The position numbers and the translations under genes are program-made. Below are positions 17,722 through 25,027 of a stretch of 35,965 nucleotides of DNA, piece after piece. Under the pieces are notes generated by a model. It was not told the origin of the DNA. It ran no database searches and saw only the letters and a program-made list of their open reading frames with translations. Numbering within the stretch: position 1 is the stretch's first letter; the number at the start of each line of letters is the position of its first letter. Source of the stretch: a virus; IMG/VR virus record IMGVR_UViG_3300025128_000148, positions 1-35,965 of that record. The stretch is one strand, 5' to 3'.

Positions 17722-18356
17722 TCGGGACGTTCAAACTGAGTCATATAAGAATCATCCGTTGTTGTGTCCTCTTCTCTTGTGTTTTCTACTGTGTAGAAGT
17801 TTTGATCAATCTTATATCCAGGGTTTTTAGTTAGTCTTTCTTCCATAAAAGCATCATCATACCAGATAGTTCTATTGTTAGGATAGGCAAAGAAGTTACC
17901 ATCATCCATACGAAACATGTGTGCACACTTATGTTCAGGGTCCTCGCTAAAGTTTGTATCTAACATTCCTGCTTTGTTTTCCCATGCCCAATCTATTGTA
18001 AACATATAAGTGCCTTTTCTTTTTGTGCCTTTGTAATCTACAAGTTCTGCTCTACAGTTAGCTAATCTATTTCTTCTTTGAACATCAACATAAGGTGAAA
18101 AACAATCCCAATACTGGTGTATGTTTAAGGGGTGTTTTGGTGCATCTTTTTTCCAACAGAACGCATGGATAGGTCTTCTGGTCCAATTGACACCGTTAGG
18201 TAATAAGCATTCAAATAACAATGCTCTTCTCTCTAAACTATTGACAGTATGCACATCAGCAAACGTAAATTCACCATGACCTTTTTCATGATCAAATAAA
18301 TACTCGTTTCTAATATATGCGCTAAAAGGTGGTAAATTATGATTAAGATATGCCAT
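17718..18356 (-). CDS. Conserved hypothetical protein, 212 aa, coupled to the ATE-like gene
   Basis: A 212-residue soluble protein starting MAYLNHNLPPFSAYIRNEYL. It is rich in aromatic residues, His and Asp (RPIHAFCWKKD, HQYWDCFSPYVDVQRRNR, YMFTIDWAWENKAG, NNRTIWYDDAFMEE). No known motif is visible. The ATGA overlap with the ATE-like gene implies coupled translation and perhaps a joint task, and the pair follows a helicase gene on the same strand. I recall homologues in marine podoviruses without assigned function. Confidence 0.65.
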   Translation of the reverse strand: MAYLNHNLPPFSAYIRNEYLFDHEKGHGEFTFADVHTVNSLERRALLFECLLPNGVNWTRRPIHAFCWKKDAPKHPLNIHQYWDCFSPYVDVQRRNRLANCRAELVDYKGTKRKGTYMFTIDWAWENKAGMLDTNFSEDPEHKCAHMFRMDDGNFFAYPNNRTIWYDDAFMEERLTKNPGYKIDQNFYTVENTREEDTTTDDSYMTQFERPE

Positions 18357-18369
18357 AAGCTATATTAAC

Positions 18370-19815
18370 CTATACTAGCCAGCTTTTCAATTCTTCACCT
18401 AGAACTTCTGTCGCAATGTCAATCTTAGATCTCAAGCATTGAACTATTTTTTCATCAATGGTTTTTTCTGCTATAAAATCAACATAGGTGACCTTTTGAT
18501 CCTGGCCTATTCTATGTGCTCTATCTTCAGATTGTAGTCTTATCTCTAAGTCGTAACTGTTGCTGTAATACACGACAGTATGACTAGCAGTAAGAGTGAG
18601 TCCATAGCCTCCGGTCTTTGGGTTAGCGACCAGATATTTAAGATCATCTTTTTTATCTTGAAACTTAGATATAATTTGATCCCTCTCGTCCACAGGCGTA
18701 TCACCAAAAAAGCTAGATACAGTTTCTGTTCCATATTTTTTCTCCAATTCTTTTGTTATTGTTTTAATATCATGTCTATAGTTTGCCCAGATAATAACTT
18801 TATCATCTGTCTCCTCTAAAAAATTTAAAAGTTCTTTAACACGATTGTTTTTTATTTCTACGATCTTGCCATCATCTGTAGTCATGTGACCACACGTGAT
18901 TTGATGCAGTCTCATCATTTGAGTCAAAGCAGAGAATGCTGTCATAGAGTTACCTTCTAATTCTGCTACAGCAAATTCTTTCATCTCTTTGTAAGCTTTT
19001 ACCTGGTCAGGTGTAAGTTCAATGAATCTTTTTGTGTATAGTTTTTCTGGTAAGTCCAAGCAATCTTCTTTGAGAACTCTTGTAGAAAAAGCATCTAGCT
19101 TACCATTTAGTTCATCCAATCTTATATATTTAATTACATGATTGTAACTATGTGCGCCACCTGCCGCGTTTCTTTGTGCCATTAATGCGTATCTTGATTT
19201 GAAAGCCCAGAAAGAAGTGTAGCCTAATAGATCCTCGTTAAGAAAAGCACACTGTGTATACAAATCTAATGGTGATTTTGTGACAGGTGAACCTGTTAGT
19301 ATTCGTCTATACTTTGCAAACTTACCAAGCTTGATAGCACTTTTTGTTCTACTAGCTGTGGGTGATTTGATTGTTGTAGATTCGTCTACTGCCATCATGA
19401 CTGCGTGTGATTTTAAAAACTCTAATGCCGCTGCATATCCTTTTGCAGTGCTCAAAGCTTCTACGTTAATAAGAAATATTGAGAGTTTCTCAGAGAAAAC
19501 TTTGAGAGAATCTAATTGTTCTTTTTGTTTTTTATTAGGTGTTGGTGTCCAACACACAATGTTGTGTTCTATTCTATCAGGTAAGTGTTTAGGTAATTCT
19601 GATATCATCCAGTTACGATAAACACCTTTGGGTGCAACAATCAAAGCACCATTAATTTTTCTTTTTTCATGCAACATGGCCAGGTTATCAATCAAGACTT
19701 TTGATTTACCTGTTCCCATCTCCATAAAAAATGCGTAAGAAGTTTTATCCCAAGACTTTTCTAAGGTATCTTTTTGATGTGAAAAAGGTTGTGTTTTATA
19801 AATATATTCTGTCAT
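18370..19815 (-). CDS. SNF2/SF2-family DNA helicase (translocase)
   Basis: A 481-residue superfamily 2 ATPase. Motif I is MEMGTGKSK (residues 31-39), motif II is DEST (144-147), motif III is LTGSPVTKSPLDLY (about 172-185), and the C-terminal RecA domain has GGYGLTLTAS (motif V) and QSEDRAHRIGQ (motif VI, about 435-445), the SNF2 signature. No extra DNA-binding domain is fused, so this is the compact phage form. It probably remodels DNA-protein complexes or assists replication and recombination. First gene of the leftward operon; CTAGGAGAAA precedes its ATG and a promoter lies about 30-55 bases upstream. Confidence 0.9.
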   Translation of the reverse strand: MTEYIYKTQPFSHQKDTLEKSWDKTSYAFFMEMGTGKSKVLIDNLAMLHEKRKINGALIVAPKGVYRNWMISELPKHLPDRIEHNIVCWTPTPNKKQKEQLDSLKVFSEKLSIFLINVEALSTAKGYAAALEFLKSHAVMMAVDESTTIKSPTASRTKSAIKLGKFAKYRRILTGSPVTKSPLDLYTQCAFLNEDLLGYTSFWAFKSRYALMAQRNAAGGAHSYNHVIKYIRLDELNGKLDAFSTRVLKEDCLDLPEKLYTKRFIELTPDQVKAYKEMKEFAVAELEGNSMTAFSALTQMMRLHQITCGHMTTDDGKIVEIKNNRVKELLNFLEETDDKVIIWANYRHDIKTITKELEKKYGTETVSSFFGDTPVDERDQIISKFQDKKDDLKYLVANPKTGGYGLTLTASHTVVYYSNSYDLEIRLQSEDRAHRIGQDQKVTYVDFIAEKTIDEKIVQCLRSKIDIATEVLGEELKSWLV

Positions 19816-19841
19816 TTCTAATTTCTCCTAGTAATCCCATA

Positions 19842-19870
19842 AATATATACTTGCTAAAAAAATAAATCAA
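19842..19870 (-). promoter_or_regulatory. Sigma70-type promoter for the leftward operon
   Basis: On the minus strand TTGATT (19865-19870) and TATATT (19842-19847) are separated by 17 bases. The -10 is followed by TATGGGATTA, the same GGGAT discriminator seen at other promoters here. The transcript would begin about 20 bases before the helicase start. It overlaps the rightward promoter. Confidence 0.55.
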
Positions 19871-19879
19871 GTGTATAAT
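19851..19879 (+). promoter_or_regulatory. Sigma70-type promoter for the rightward replication operon
   Basis: TTGCTA (19851-19856), a 17-base spacer and a perfect TATAAT (19874-19879). Predicted start about 19886, only about ten bases before the first ATG (19897), so that gene would be nearly leaderless. The -35 lies inside the spacer of the opposite promoter, so the two probably compete. Confidence 0.7.
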
Positions 19880-19896
19880 GAAAACAGAAAAATAGA

Positions 19897-20229
19897 ATGA
19901 CAGTTTACGTAATACAAGAAATGCCATACAAAGATATCCTCAGTGCTGAGGAGTATGGTAAATTAGTTCCCCTTATACCACCTGGTTTTCAATTATTGTT
20001 AAGCTCTGATTCTATTGTAGATCAACTAAAAACAAGTTTAAAAGATTTTTCAGATGAGGATTATTTATTATTAATTGGTGATCCATCCATAATAGGTATT
20101 GCATGTTCCGTAGCGTGTGATATAAATATGGGATATTATAAAGTTCTGAAATGGGATAGAAAACGAGAAAAGTATCATCCCATCGAAGTAAACATAAGGA
20201 GAAATAAGAATGACGAAAATAAACTTTGA
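19897..20229 (+). CDS. Hypothetical first gene of replication operon, 110 aa
   Basis: A 110-residue protein starting MTVYVIQEMPYKDILSAEEY. The central part (YLLLIGDPSIIGIACSVACD, about 56-75) and WDRKREKYHPIEV (about 86-98) suggest a small alpha/beta domain. I do not recognise it. It has almost no 5' leader behind a good promoter and no clear ribosome site, so it is likely the earliest gene of this transcript, which is the usual place for a host-takeover or regulatory protein. It overlaps the next gene by 20 bases. Confidence 0.6.
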   Translation: MTVYVIQEMPYKDILSAEEYGKLVPLIPPGFQLLLSSDSIVDQLKTSLKDFSDEDYLLLIGDPSIIGIACSVACDINMGYYKVLKWDRKREKYHPIEVNIRRNKNDENKL

Positions 20230-20764
20230 AGATGATGTCTTTCAAGATGTCGATGACTCTTCCTTAAAAGCACTCGCAGATAAGTGTAAGATACTTGAGT
20301 TTACAGAAGAAGAAATTGTACAACTCGAGGATCAATTAAAAGAAAAAAAAGAAGCTGCAAGAAAATTATCCGAGGAAGATATACCACAATTTTTAGCAGA
20401 AAAAGGCCTGGCTAGTATTACACTAGATAACGGAACTGAAGTTAAAATAACTGAGGAAGTTAGACCTGGTGTTAAGGTAGCTGATAGACCTTATGTATAC
20501 TCATGGCTCAGGGACAACGGATACGGTGACCTTATAAAGAACAATGTATCTGTGTCTTTTGGTATGGGTGAAGACTCACAAGCAATTAAACTTAAAGCAG
20601 CTATACAAGATTTAGGGATGGTGGGATCGGAAAAAGAAGATGTTCACTATCAAACTATGAAAGCATTCGTAACTGAGCAACACAAAAAAGGTGTGTCTTT
20701 GCCAGACGAATTTGGTGTGTACGTAGCCAATAAAACAAAACTCGTACAGAAACGAAAAATATAA
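20210..20764 (+). CDS. Conserved hypothetical replication-module protein, 184 aa
   Basis: A 184-residue protein. Residues about 20-65 form a charged coiled coil (EEEIVQLEDQLKEKKEAARK), followed by a small beta domain (ASITLDNGTEVKITEEV, about 68-84) and a domain containing YVYSWLRDNGYGDLIKNNVS and HYQTMKAFVTEQ (about 96-160). Proteins of this shape stand before the SSB-like gene in several marine phages as I recall; function unknown. AAGGAG lies about eight bases before the ATG. Working on single-stranded DNA together with the next protein is a guess from position. Confidence 0.65.
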   Translation: MTKINFEDDVFQDVDDSSLKALADKCKILEFTEEEIVQLEDQLKEKKEAARKLSEEDIPQFLAEKGLASITLDNGTEVKITEEVRPGVKVADRPYVYSWLRDNGYGDLIKNNVSVSFGMGEDSQAIKLKAAIQDLGMVGSEKEDVHYQTMKAFVTEQHKKGVSLPDEFGVYVANKTKLVQKRKI

Positions 20765-20786
20765 AATCGATAATAAGGAGAAACGA

Positions 20787-21584
20787 ATGACGCAAAACGC
20801 ACAATCGAAACCTCAGCAACAAGAAGTTGTTGAGAAAAAACAAAACGCTGTTGTTGATGGAGGCTTATTTGAAGCAGACGCTTCGTTAGGTCTACAAGAC
20901 TTGCAACAGGAAGACCTTGCTACACCAAGAATTAAAATTCTTATGAATGGTTCCGAAGAATTGGAGGCAGATGAAAAGCTAAAAATGGGACAGATTTATA
21001 ATAATGTTACTGGTGAAGCAGTTGATGGTAAGGAAGGAATCATTGTGATTCCATGTGCCTATCAAAGAAAGTATGCAGAGTGGTTACCAACAAGAGGTAA
21101 AAATCAACCACCTGTTAATACCTACAATGCAGATAGTGATATCCTTACTAAAACAATCAGGAACAAGGATGACAATAAAGATTACTTAGAAAATGGTAAC
21201 TATATTGAAACAAATGCAAATCACTTTGTCATTGTGTACGATCAAAAGACAGGCGTTGGCAGTCCTGCTTTGATTACAATGAAATCTACTCAATTAAAAA
21301 AGAGTAGAAAGTGGAACAGCATGATGTTGAATATTAGAGTTGCAGGATCTAAGGGACCTTTTAATCCTCCTTCTTTCAGCCATATGTATAAACTTACCGT
21401 TGCTAAAGAAGACAACGATAAGGGTAAATGGTTTGGTTGGAACATCGAACTAGTCGGACCTGTTCAAGACAAAAACTTATATGAACAAGCAAAGCTTTTT
21501 CATGCGAGCATAAAGTCTGGTGATATTCAAGCAACTCCAGAGCAGGAACAAGATTCCCCTGGAACTACACAAACACCATTCTAG
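20787..21584 (+). CDS. Probable single-stranded DNA-binding protein
   Basis: A 265-residue protein with a disordered Gln-rich N-terminus (about 1-25), a central beta-rich core (about 45-245) and an acidic, flexible tail (ATPEQEQDSPGTTQTPF) ending in Pro-Phe. An acidic tail ending in aromatic residues is the partner-recruiting feature of bacterial SSB (...DIPF) and phage gp2.5. Placement before primase, helicase and polymerase fits. The core does not show a recognisable OB-fold signature by eye, so the assignment rests on tail, size and context. TAAGGAGAAA precedes the start. Confidence 0.55.
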   Translation: MTQNAQSKPQQQEVVEKKQNAVVDGGLFEADASLGLQDLQQEDLATPRIKILMNGSEELEADEKLKMGQIYNNVTGEAVDGKEGIIVIPCAYQRKYAEWLPTRGKNQPPVNTYNADSDILTKTIRNKDDNKDYLENGNYIETNANHFVIVYDQKTGVGSPALITMKSTQLKKSRKWNSMMLNIRVAGSKGPFNPPSFSHMYKLTVAKEDNDKGKWFGWNIELVGPVQDKNLYEQAKLFHASIKSGDIQATPEQEQDSPGTTQTPF

Positions 21585-21590
21585 TTCAAC

Positions 21591-21624
21591 TTGGGGGTGG
21601 TGCTGGGTTATAGGCCACCCCCAG
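21591..21624 (+). terminator. Intergenic hairpin, possible attenuator or processing site
   Basis: TTGGGGGTGG (21591-21600) pairs with CCACCCCCAG (21615-21624): a nine-base GC-rich stem plus an outer G-T pair, with a 14-base loop. It is followed by TTTATAAAGG, not by a continuous T run, so it is a weak terminator at best. It lies between the SSB-like and primase genes and could lower downstream expression or stabilise the 3' end of the SSB message. Confidence 0.55.
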
Positions 21625-21640
21625 TTTATAAAGGTAGGAA

Positions 21641-23167
21641 ATGCTAGAATACGATATCGGTACATTTAAGAATATTTTTCGTGGCTTGGATAGAGCCTAC
21701 GGACAATATCGTGTCGGTGAACAGAAAGAAAATGGTAAGCAAGGTGGTAAAGCTTACATAACAAAAGGTCAGATTACTGATCAAATGTGGCAGGATCATC
21801 TTGATGGTAAAGATCCTAGCCTTGGCATCATACCAATCATGGACGACTCTAAGTGTTATTGGGGTTGTATTGATGTCGACATGTATCCTCTCAATTTAAA
21901 AGAATTAGTACAAAAGATTAACAAAAAGAATTTGCCTTTGATTGTTTGTAGATCAAAATCAGGAGGCGCTCACATATTTATATTTACAAAAGAACCTGTC
22001 ACAGCATTATTAATGCGTGATAAACTAGCAGATTTTGCAGCTTTTTTAGGTTTTGCTAATTGTGAAATATTTCCAAAACAAATAGAGATTCGTGCTGACA
22101 GAGGGGACACAGGTAACTTTCTAAACTTACCTTACTTTGGTGCACATAAAGAAACAAACAATAGATATGCTATTGATAACAATGGCAAACCTTACAGTTT
22201 AACAGAATTTTTTACTCTTCACAATAAACTTGCCCTGACAGAGACAGAACTAAAAGAGTTATCTACAACAAAAAAGAAAGATAGTTTGTTTGACGGTCCC
22301 CCCTGTCTAGAACATTTAATGAATGAGAAAATACCAGAGGGGGGAAGGGATAATACTTTATATCAATACGCAGTCTACGCCAAAAAGAAATGGCCAGATC
22401 AATGGCAAGACAAGATAGATGAATTTAATCATCAATACATGGATCCAATACTACCTTCTAAACAAGTGCTCAAGACTGTCAACCAACATGAAAAGAAAGA
22501 GTATCAATACAAATGTAAAGATCAGCCTATGTGTTCTGTTTGTAACTCACAGCTCTGTAGGACTCGTAAGTTTGGTATCGGTAATGACTATGATCATGAT
22601 GTAACAGATCTTACAAAATATGAATCTGATGAGTCTGTATGGTTCTTAAATGTAGATGGCAGAAGACTATGTATTAGCACTGATGAATTCTTTGATCAGT
22701 CTAAGTTTAGAAAAGCATGTATGAATGCACTAAATATTTTACCAAACAAAATGTCAGCAAAGGACTGGGATGCAAGAATACAAGCACTATTAGCGTTGGT
22801 AGAAGTTATTGAAATGCCTGAAGAGGTAACAAAGGTAGGTCGATTTGATAATTATCTTGAGTCCTTCTTATCGGATCAAGGTGAAGCAATGACTATCGAT
22901 GAGATATTGATTGACAAAGCTTGGTCACCTGAAGAAGAAGAGGTAACCTATTTTAGATTATCATCACTAGAAAACTATTTAACAAAGAAAAGATTTACTA
23001 ACTTTAGTTCGACACAGATGTGTGCAAGGATAAGGGAACTAAACGGTGACTCTACTAAAAAGAAAATAAGAGGTAAGGTTTATCATTTATGGTATGTGCC
23101 TAGACTAACAAGTGCTGATCAGTCAGATTTACCTTTACCTGACCTACAACCAAAGGTGCCGTTTTAA
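21641..23167 (+). CDS. AEP-family (TOTE-like) DNA primase
   Basis: A 508-residue archaeo-eukaryotic-type primase. The catalytic DxD is in YWGCIDVDMYP (Asp78, Asp80), the SxH-like motif in SKSGGAHIFIF (His111), and a third region CEIFPKQIEI...GNFLNLPYFG (about 141-166) supplies the remaining strand. This is the pattern of TOTE-type AEP domains. Downstream, Cys222 (GPPCLEHL) and Cys292, 298, 301, 306 could form a metal or Fe-S site as in primase C-terminal domains. It would make primers for the polymerase encoded further on. The stop overlaps the helicase start (TAATG). Confidence 0.8.
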   Translation: MLEYDIGTFKNIFRGLDRAYGQYRVGEQKENGKQGGKAYITKGQITDQMWQDHLDGKDPSLGIIPIMDDSKCYWGCIDVDMYPLNLKELVQKINKKNLPLIVCRSKSGGAHIFIFTKEPVTALLMRDKLADFAAFLGFANCEIFPKQIEIRADRGDTGNFLNLPYFGAHKETNNRYAIDNNGKPYSLTEFFTLHNKLALTETELKELSTTKKKDSLFDGPPCLEHLMNEKIPEGGRDNTLYQYAVYAKKKWPDQWQDKIDEFNHQYMDPILPSKQVLKTVNQHEKKEYQYKCKDQPMCSVCNSQLCRTRKFGIGNDYDHDVTDLTKYESDESVWFLNVDGRRLCISTDEFFDQSKFRKACMNALNILPNKMSAKDWDARIQALLALVEVIEMPEEVTKVGRFDNYLESFLSDQGEAMTIDEILIDKAWSPEEEEVTYFRLSSLENYLTKKRFTNFSSTQMCARIRELNGDSTKKKIRGKVYHLWYVPRLTSADQSDLPLPDLQPKVPF

Positions 23168-24753
23168 TGAAAACAAAAATAATCTTAGGACCACCAGGCA
23201 CAGGTAAAACAGAATATTTGTTACGGAAAGTAGAAGAACAGTTAGAGGCAGGTATCAAAGCGAATCGTATTGGATACTTTGCGTATACAGTCAAAGCTGC
23301 TAATGAAGCACGGACCAGGGCTATGTCTAAGTTTTCTTTCTTAGATAAAAAAGATTTTATGTACTTCAGGACTTTACACAGTCTAGCATTTAAACAATTA
23401 GGTTTAACAAAAGATGATGTCATGAAAGACAATCACTATAAAGAATTGTCAGGACTACTTGGTATCAAACTATCTAACACTAATCGTAAGATGGATAGCA
23501 CAGGCTTTCAATTACAAGATGATGTGTTTGCAAAAGTTATTGATATGGCAAGAGTGAGAAACATTAGTTTAAAAGAACAGTTTCATGAGATGCCACCTAT
23601 GGAAGGTGGTTGGTTAAAAATAAAATACATTGCTGATGGTATCAAAGAGTATAAGAAAACTCGTAAGCTGTATGATTTTACAGACATGATTATTGAATTT
23701 AGTAATTCAACAAAAGAAGAGATAGTGCCAAAGCTAGATGTTTTAATCATTGATGAAGCACAAGACTTGCTACCTATTCAATGGAAGATGGTCAAAAAAA
23801 TCATGGACAAAGCTGGTGAAATATACATAGCAGGTGATGATGATCAATCTATATTTAAGTGGGCTGGAGCTAATCCTAATGACTTGATTAGTTTACCAGG
23901 TGAAAGATTTATATTAGATAAATCACATAGAGTTCCTGCAGCTGTACATAAGATAGCTACTAAAATAATTAATAAGGTAGAAAACAGAATACCAAAGGTA
24001 TGGGTACCAAAAACCAGGCCAACTCGATACGGTCTAATCCCTGACGCTGAAGGGATTAATCACGGCACCGTCAAACATCATGTAACACGAATGTCTGTTT
24101 ATGAACAGATGCAAAGGGACAAAGGACAGTGGCTAGTTATGACTAGAGATAACTATACTTTAGAACAAGTAGCCGATGAGATGAAGACAAGAGGGTTTTA
24201 CTTTTCTATGTATGGTCAGCCTTCTGTTAGTAAGAAAAGACTCAAGGCTATCATGACATGGACTAACATAGCCAAAAATAAAAAGGCTGTTCCGTTAGAT
24301 GATGTTCGCACGATGTATCATTACATGACAGTAAGAAAAGGTGTAGCATATGGACATAAAGGTTTAATTCATGCTGACCCTGACAAGTTATATACCTATG
24401 AAGATTTGACTGTGTATCATGGTTTATTGATACCGAGTCATAGGATATGGCATCACGCTCTCGATCGTATGCCAGCACATGAAGTTACTTACATTGTTTC
24501 TCTATTGAGAAGAAAAGAAAAACTAAACGAAGATCCTCGTATTAATTTATCTACCATTCATGGTGCCAAAGGTGGTGAAGCTGACAATGTCGCTTTACTA
24601 GCAGATCTACCTAGAAAAGCAGATGAAGCTTATGGTCAAGATCCTGATAACGAGAGAAGAGTTTTTTATGTGGGTATGACAAGAACAAAAAAGAACTTAC
24701 ACTTAGTAAGATCCGATACGGATAGGGAGTTTAGAGAGATGTTTTATGACTAG
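23167..24753 (+). CDS. UvrD/Rep-like superfamily 1 helicase
   Basis: A 528-residue SF1A helicase. Motif I GPPGTGKT (8-15), motif Ia FAYTVKAANEARTR, motif Ib FRTLHSLAF (about 67-75), motif II LIIDEAQD (193-200), motif III GDDDQSIFKWAGA (223-235), motif IV region ILDKSHRVP, motif V STIHGAKGGEADNV (near 462) and motif VI YVGMTRTKKNL (near 510). It is shorter than UvrD (720 aa). In a phage without a visible DnaB-type helicase it may be the replicative or a recombination helicase. It lies between primase and nuclease genes and overlaps both. Confidence 0.92.
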   Translation: MKTKIILGPPGTGKTEYLLRKVEEQLEAGIKANRIGYFAYTVKAANEARTRAMSKFSFLDKKDFMYFRTLHSLAFKQLGLTKDDVMKDNHYKELSGLLGIKLSNTNRKMDSTGFQLQDDVFAKVIDMARVRNISLKEQFHEMPPMEGGWLKIKYIADGIKEYKKTRKLYDFTDMIIEFSNSTKEEIVPKLDVLIIDEAQDLLPIQWKMVKKIMDKAGEIYIAGDDDQSIFKWAGANPNDLISLPGERFILDKSHRVPAAVHKIATKIINKVENRIPKVWVPKTRPTRYGLIPDAEGINHGTVKHHVTRMSVYEQMQRDKGQWLVMTRDNYTLEQVADEMKTRGFYFSMYGQPSVSKKRLKAIMTWTNIAKNKKAVPLDDVRTMYHYMTVRKGVAYGHKGLIHADPDKLYTYEDLTVYHGLLIPSHRIWHHALDRMPAHEVTYIVSLLRRKEKLNEDPRINLSTIHGAKGGEADNVALLADLPRKADEAYGQDPDNERRVFYVGMTRTKKNLHLVRSDTDREFREMFYD

Positions 24754-25027
24754 ATCGAAAAGTGCTAAAGGTGTAATGGGTGAATTACACATAGCCTCTA
24801 AGTATATCAGAAAAGGATATTGGGTTGCAATGTCTATGTGTCCTCATTGTCCTTTTGATTTAGTGATTGTAGATAAAAAGGGAAGATGTAAACTTATAGA
24901 TGCAAAAACTGAGTCAATTCGCAAAACAGGCAAGCAAAAAGGAATAAAAATAAATAGAATTTTAAATCAAAAACAAAAAGAAATGGATGTAGAAATAGAA
25001 TATGTCGACCCAGAGACCCTTATTTGA
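24746..25027 (+). CDS. Small PD-(D/E)XK nuclease, Holliday-junction-resolvase-like
   Basis: A 93-residue protein with the minimal PD-(D/E)XK core: Glu13 in MGELHIASKYI, Asp38 in CPFDLVIVD, and Asp52-Ala-Lys54 in KLIDAKTES. MCPHCPF (about 31-37) adds two cysteines. Size and spacing fit archaeal Hjc-like resolvases and the small phage endonucleases that resolve branched replication DNA before packaging. Overlaps the helicase by eight bases and the polymerase by 26. Confidence 0.7.
   Translation: MTRSKSAKGVMGELHIASKYIRKGYWVAMSMCPHCPFDLVIVDKKGRCKLIDAKTESIRKTGKQKGIKINRILNQKQKEMDVEIEYVDPETLI

Noticed and set aside
23100-23432. 110-codon minus-strand frame at the primase/helicase junction
   Set aside because: Opposite the Walker A region of the SF1 helicase; a shadow of a certain gene.
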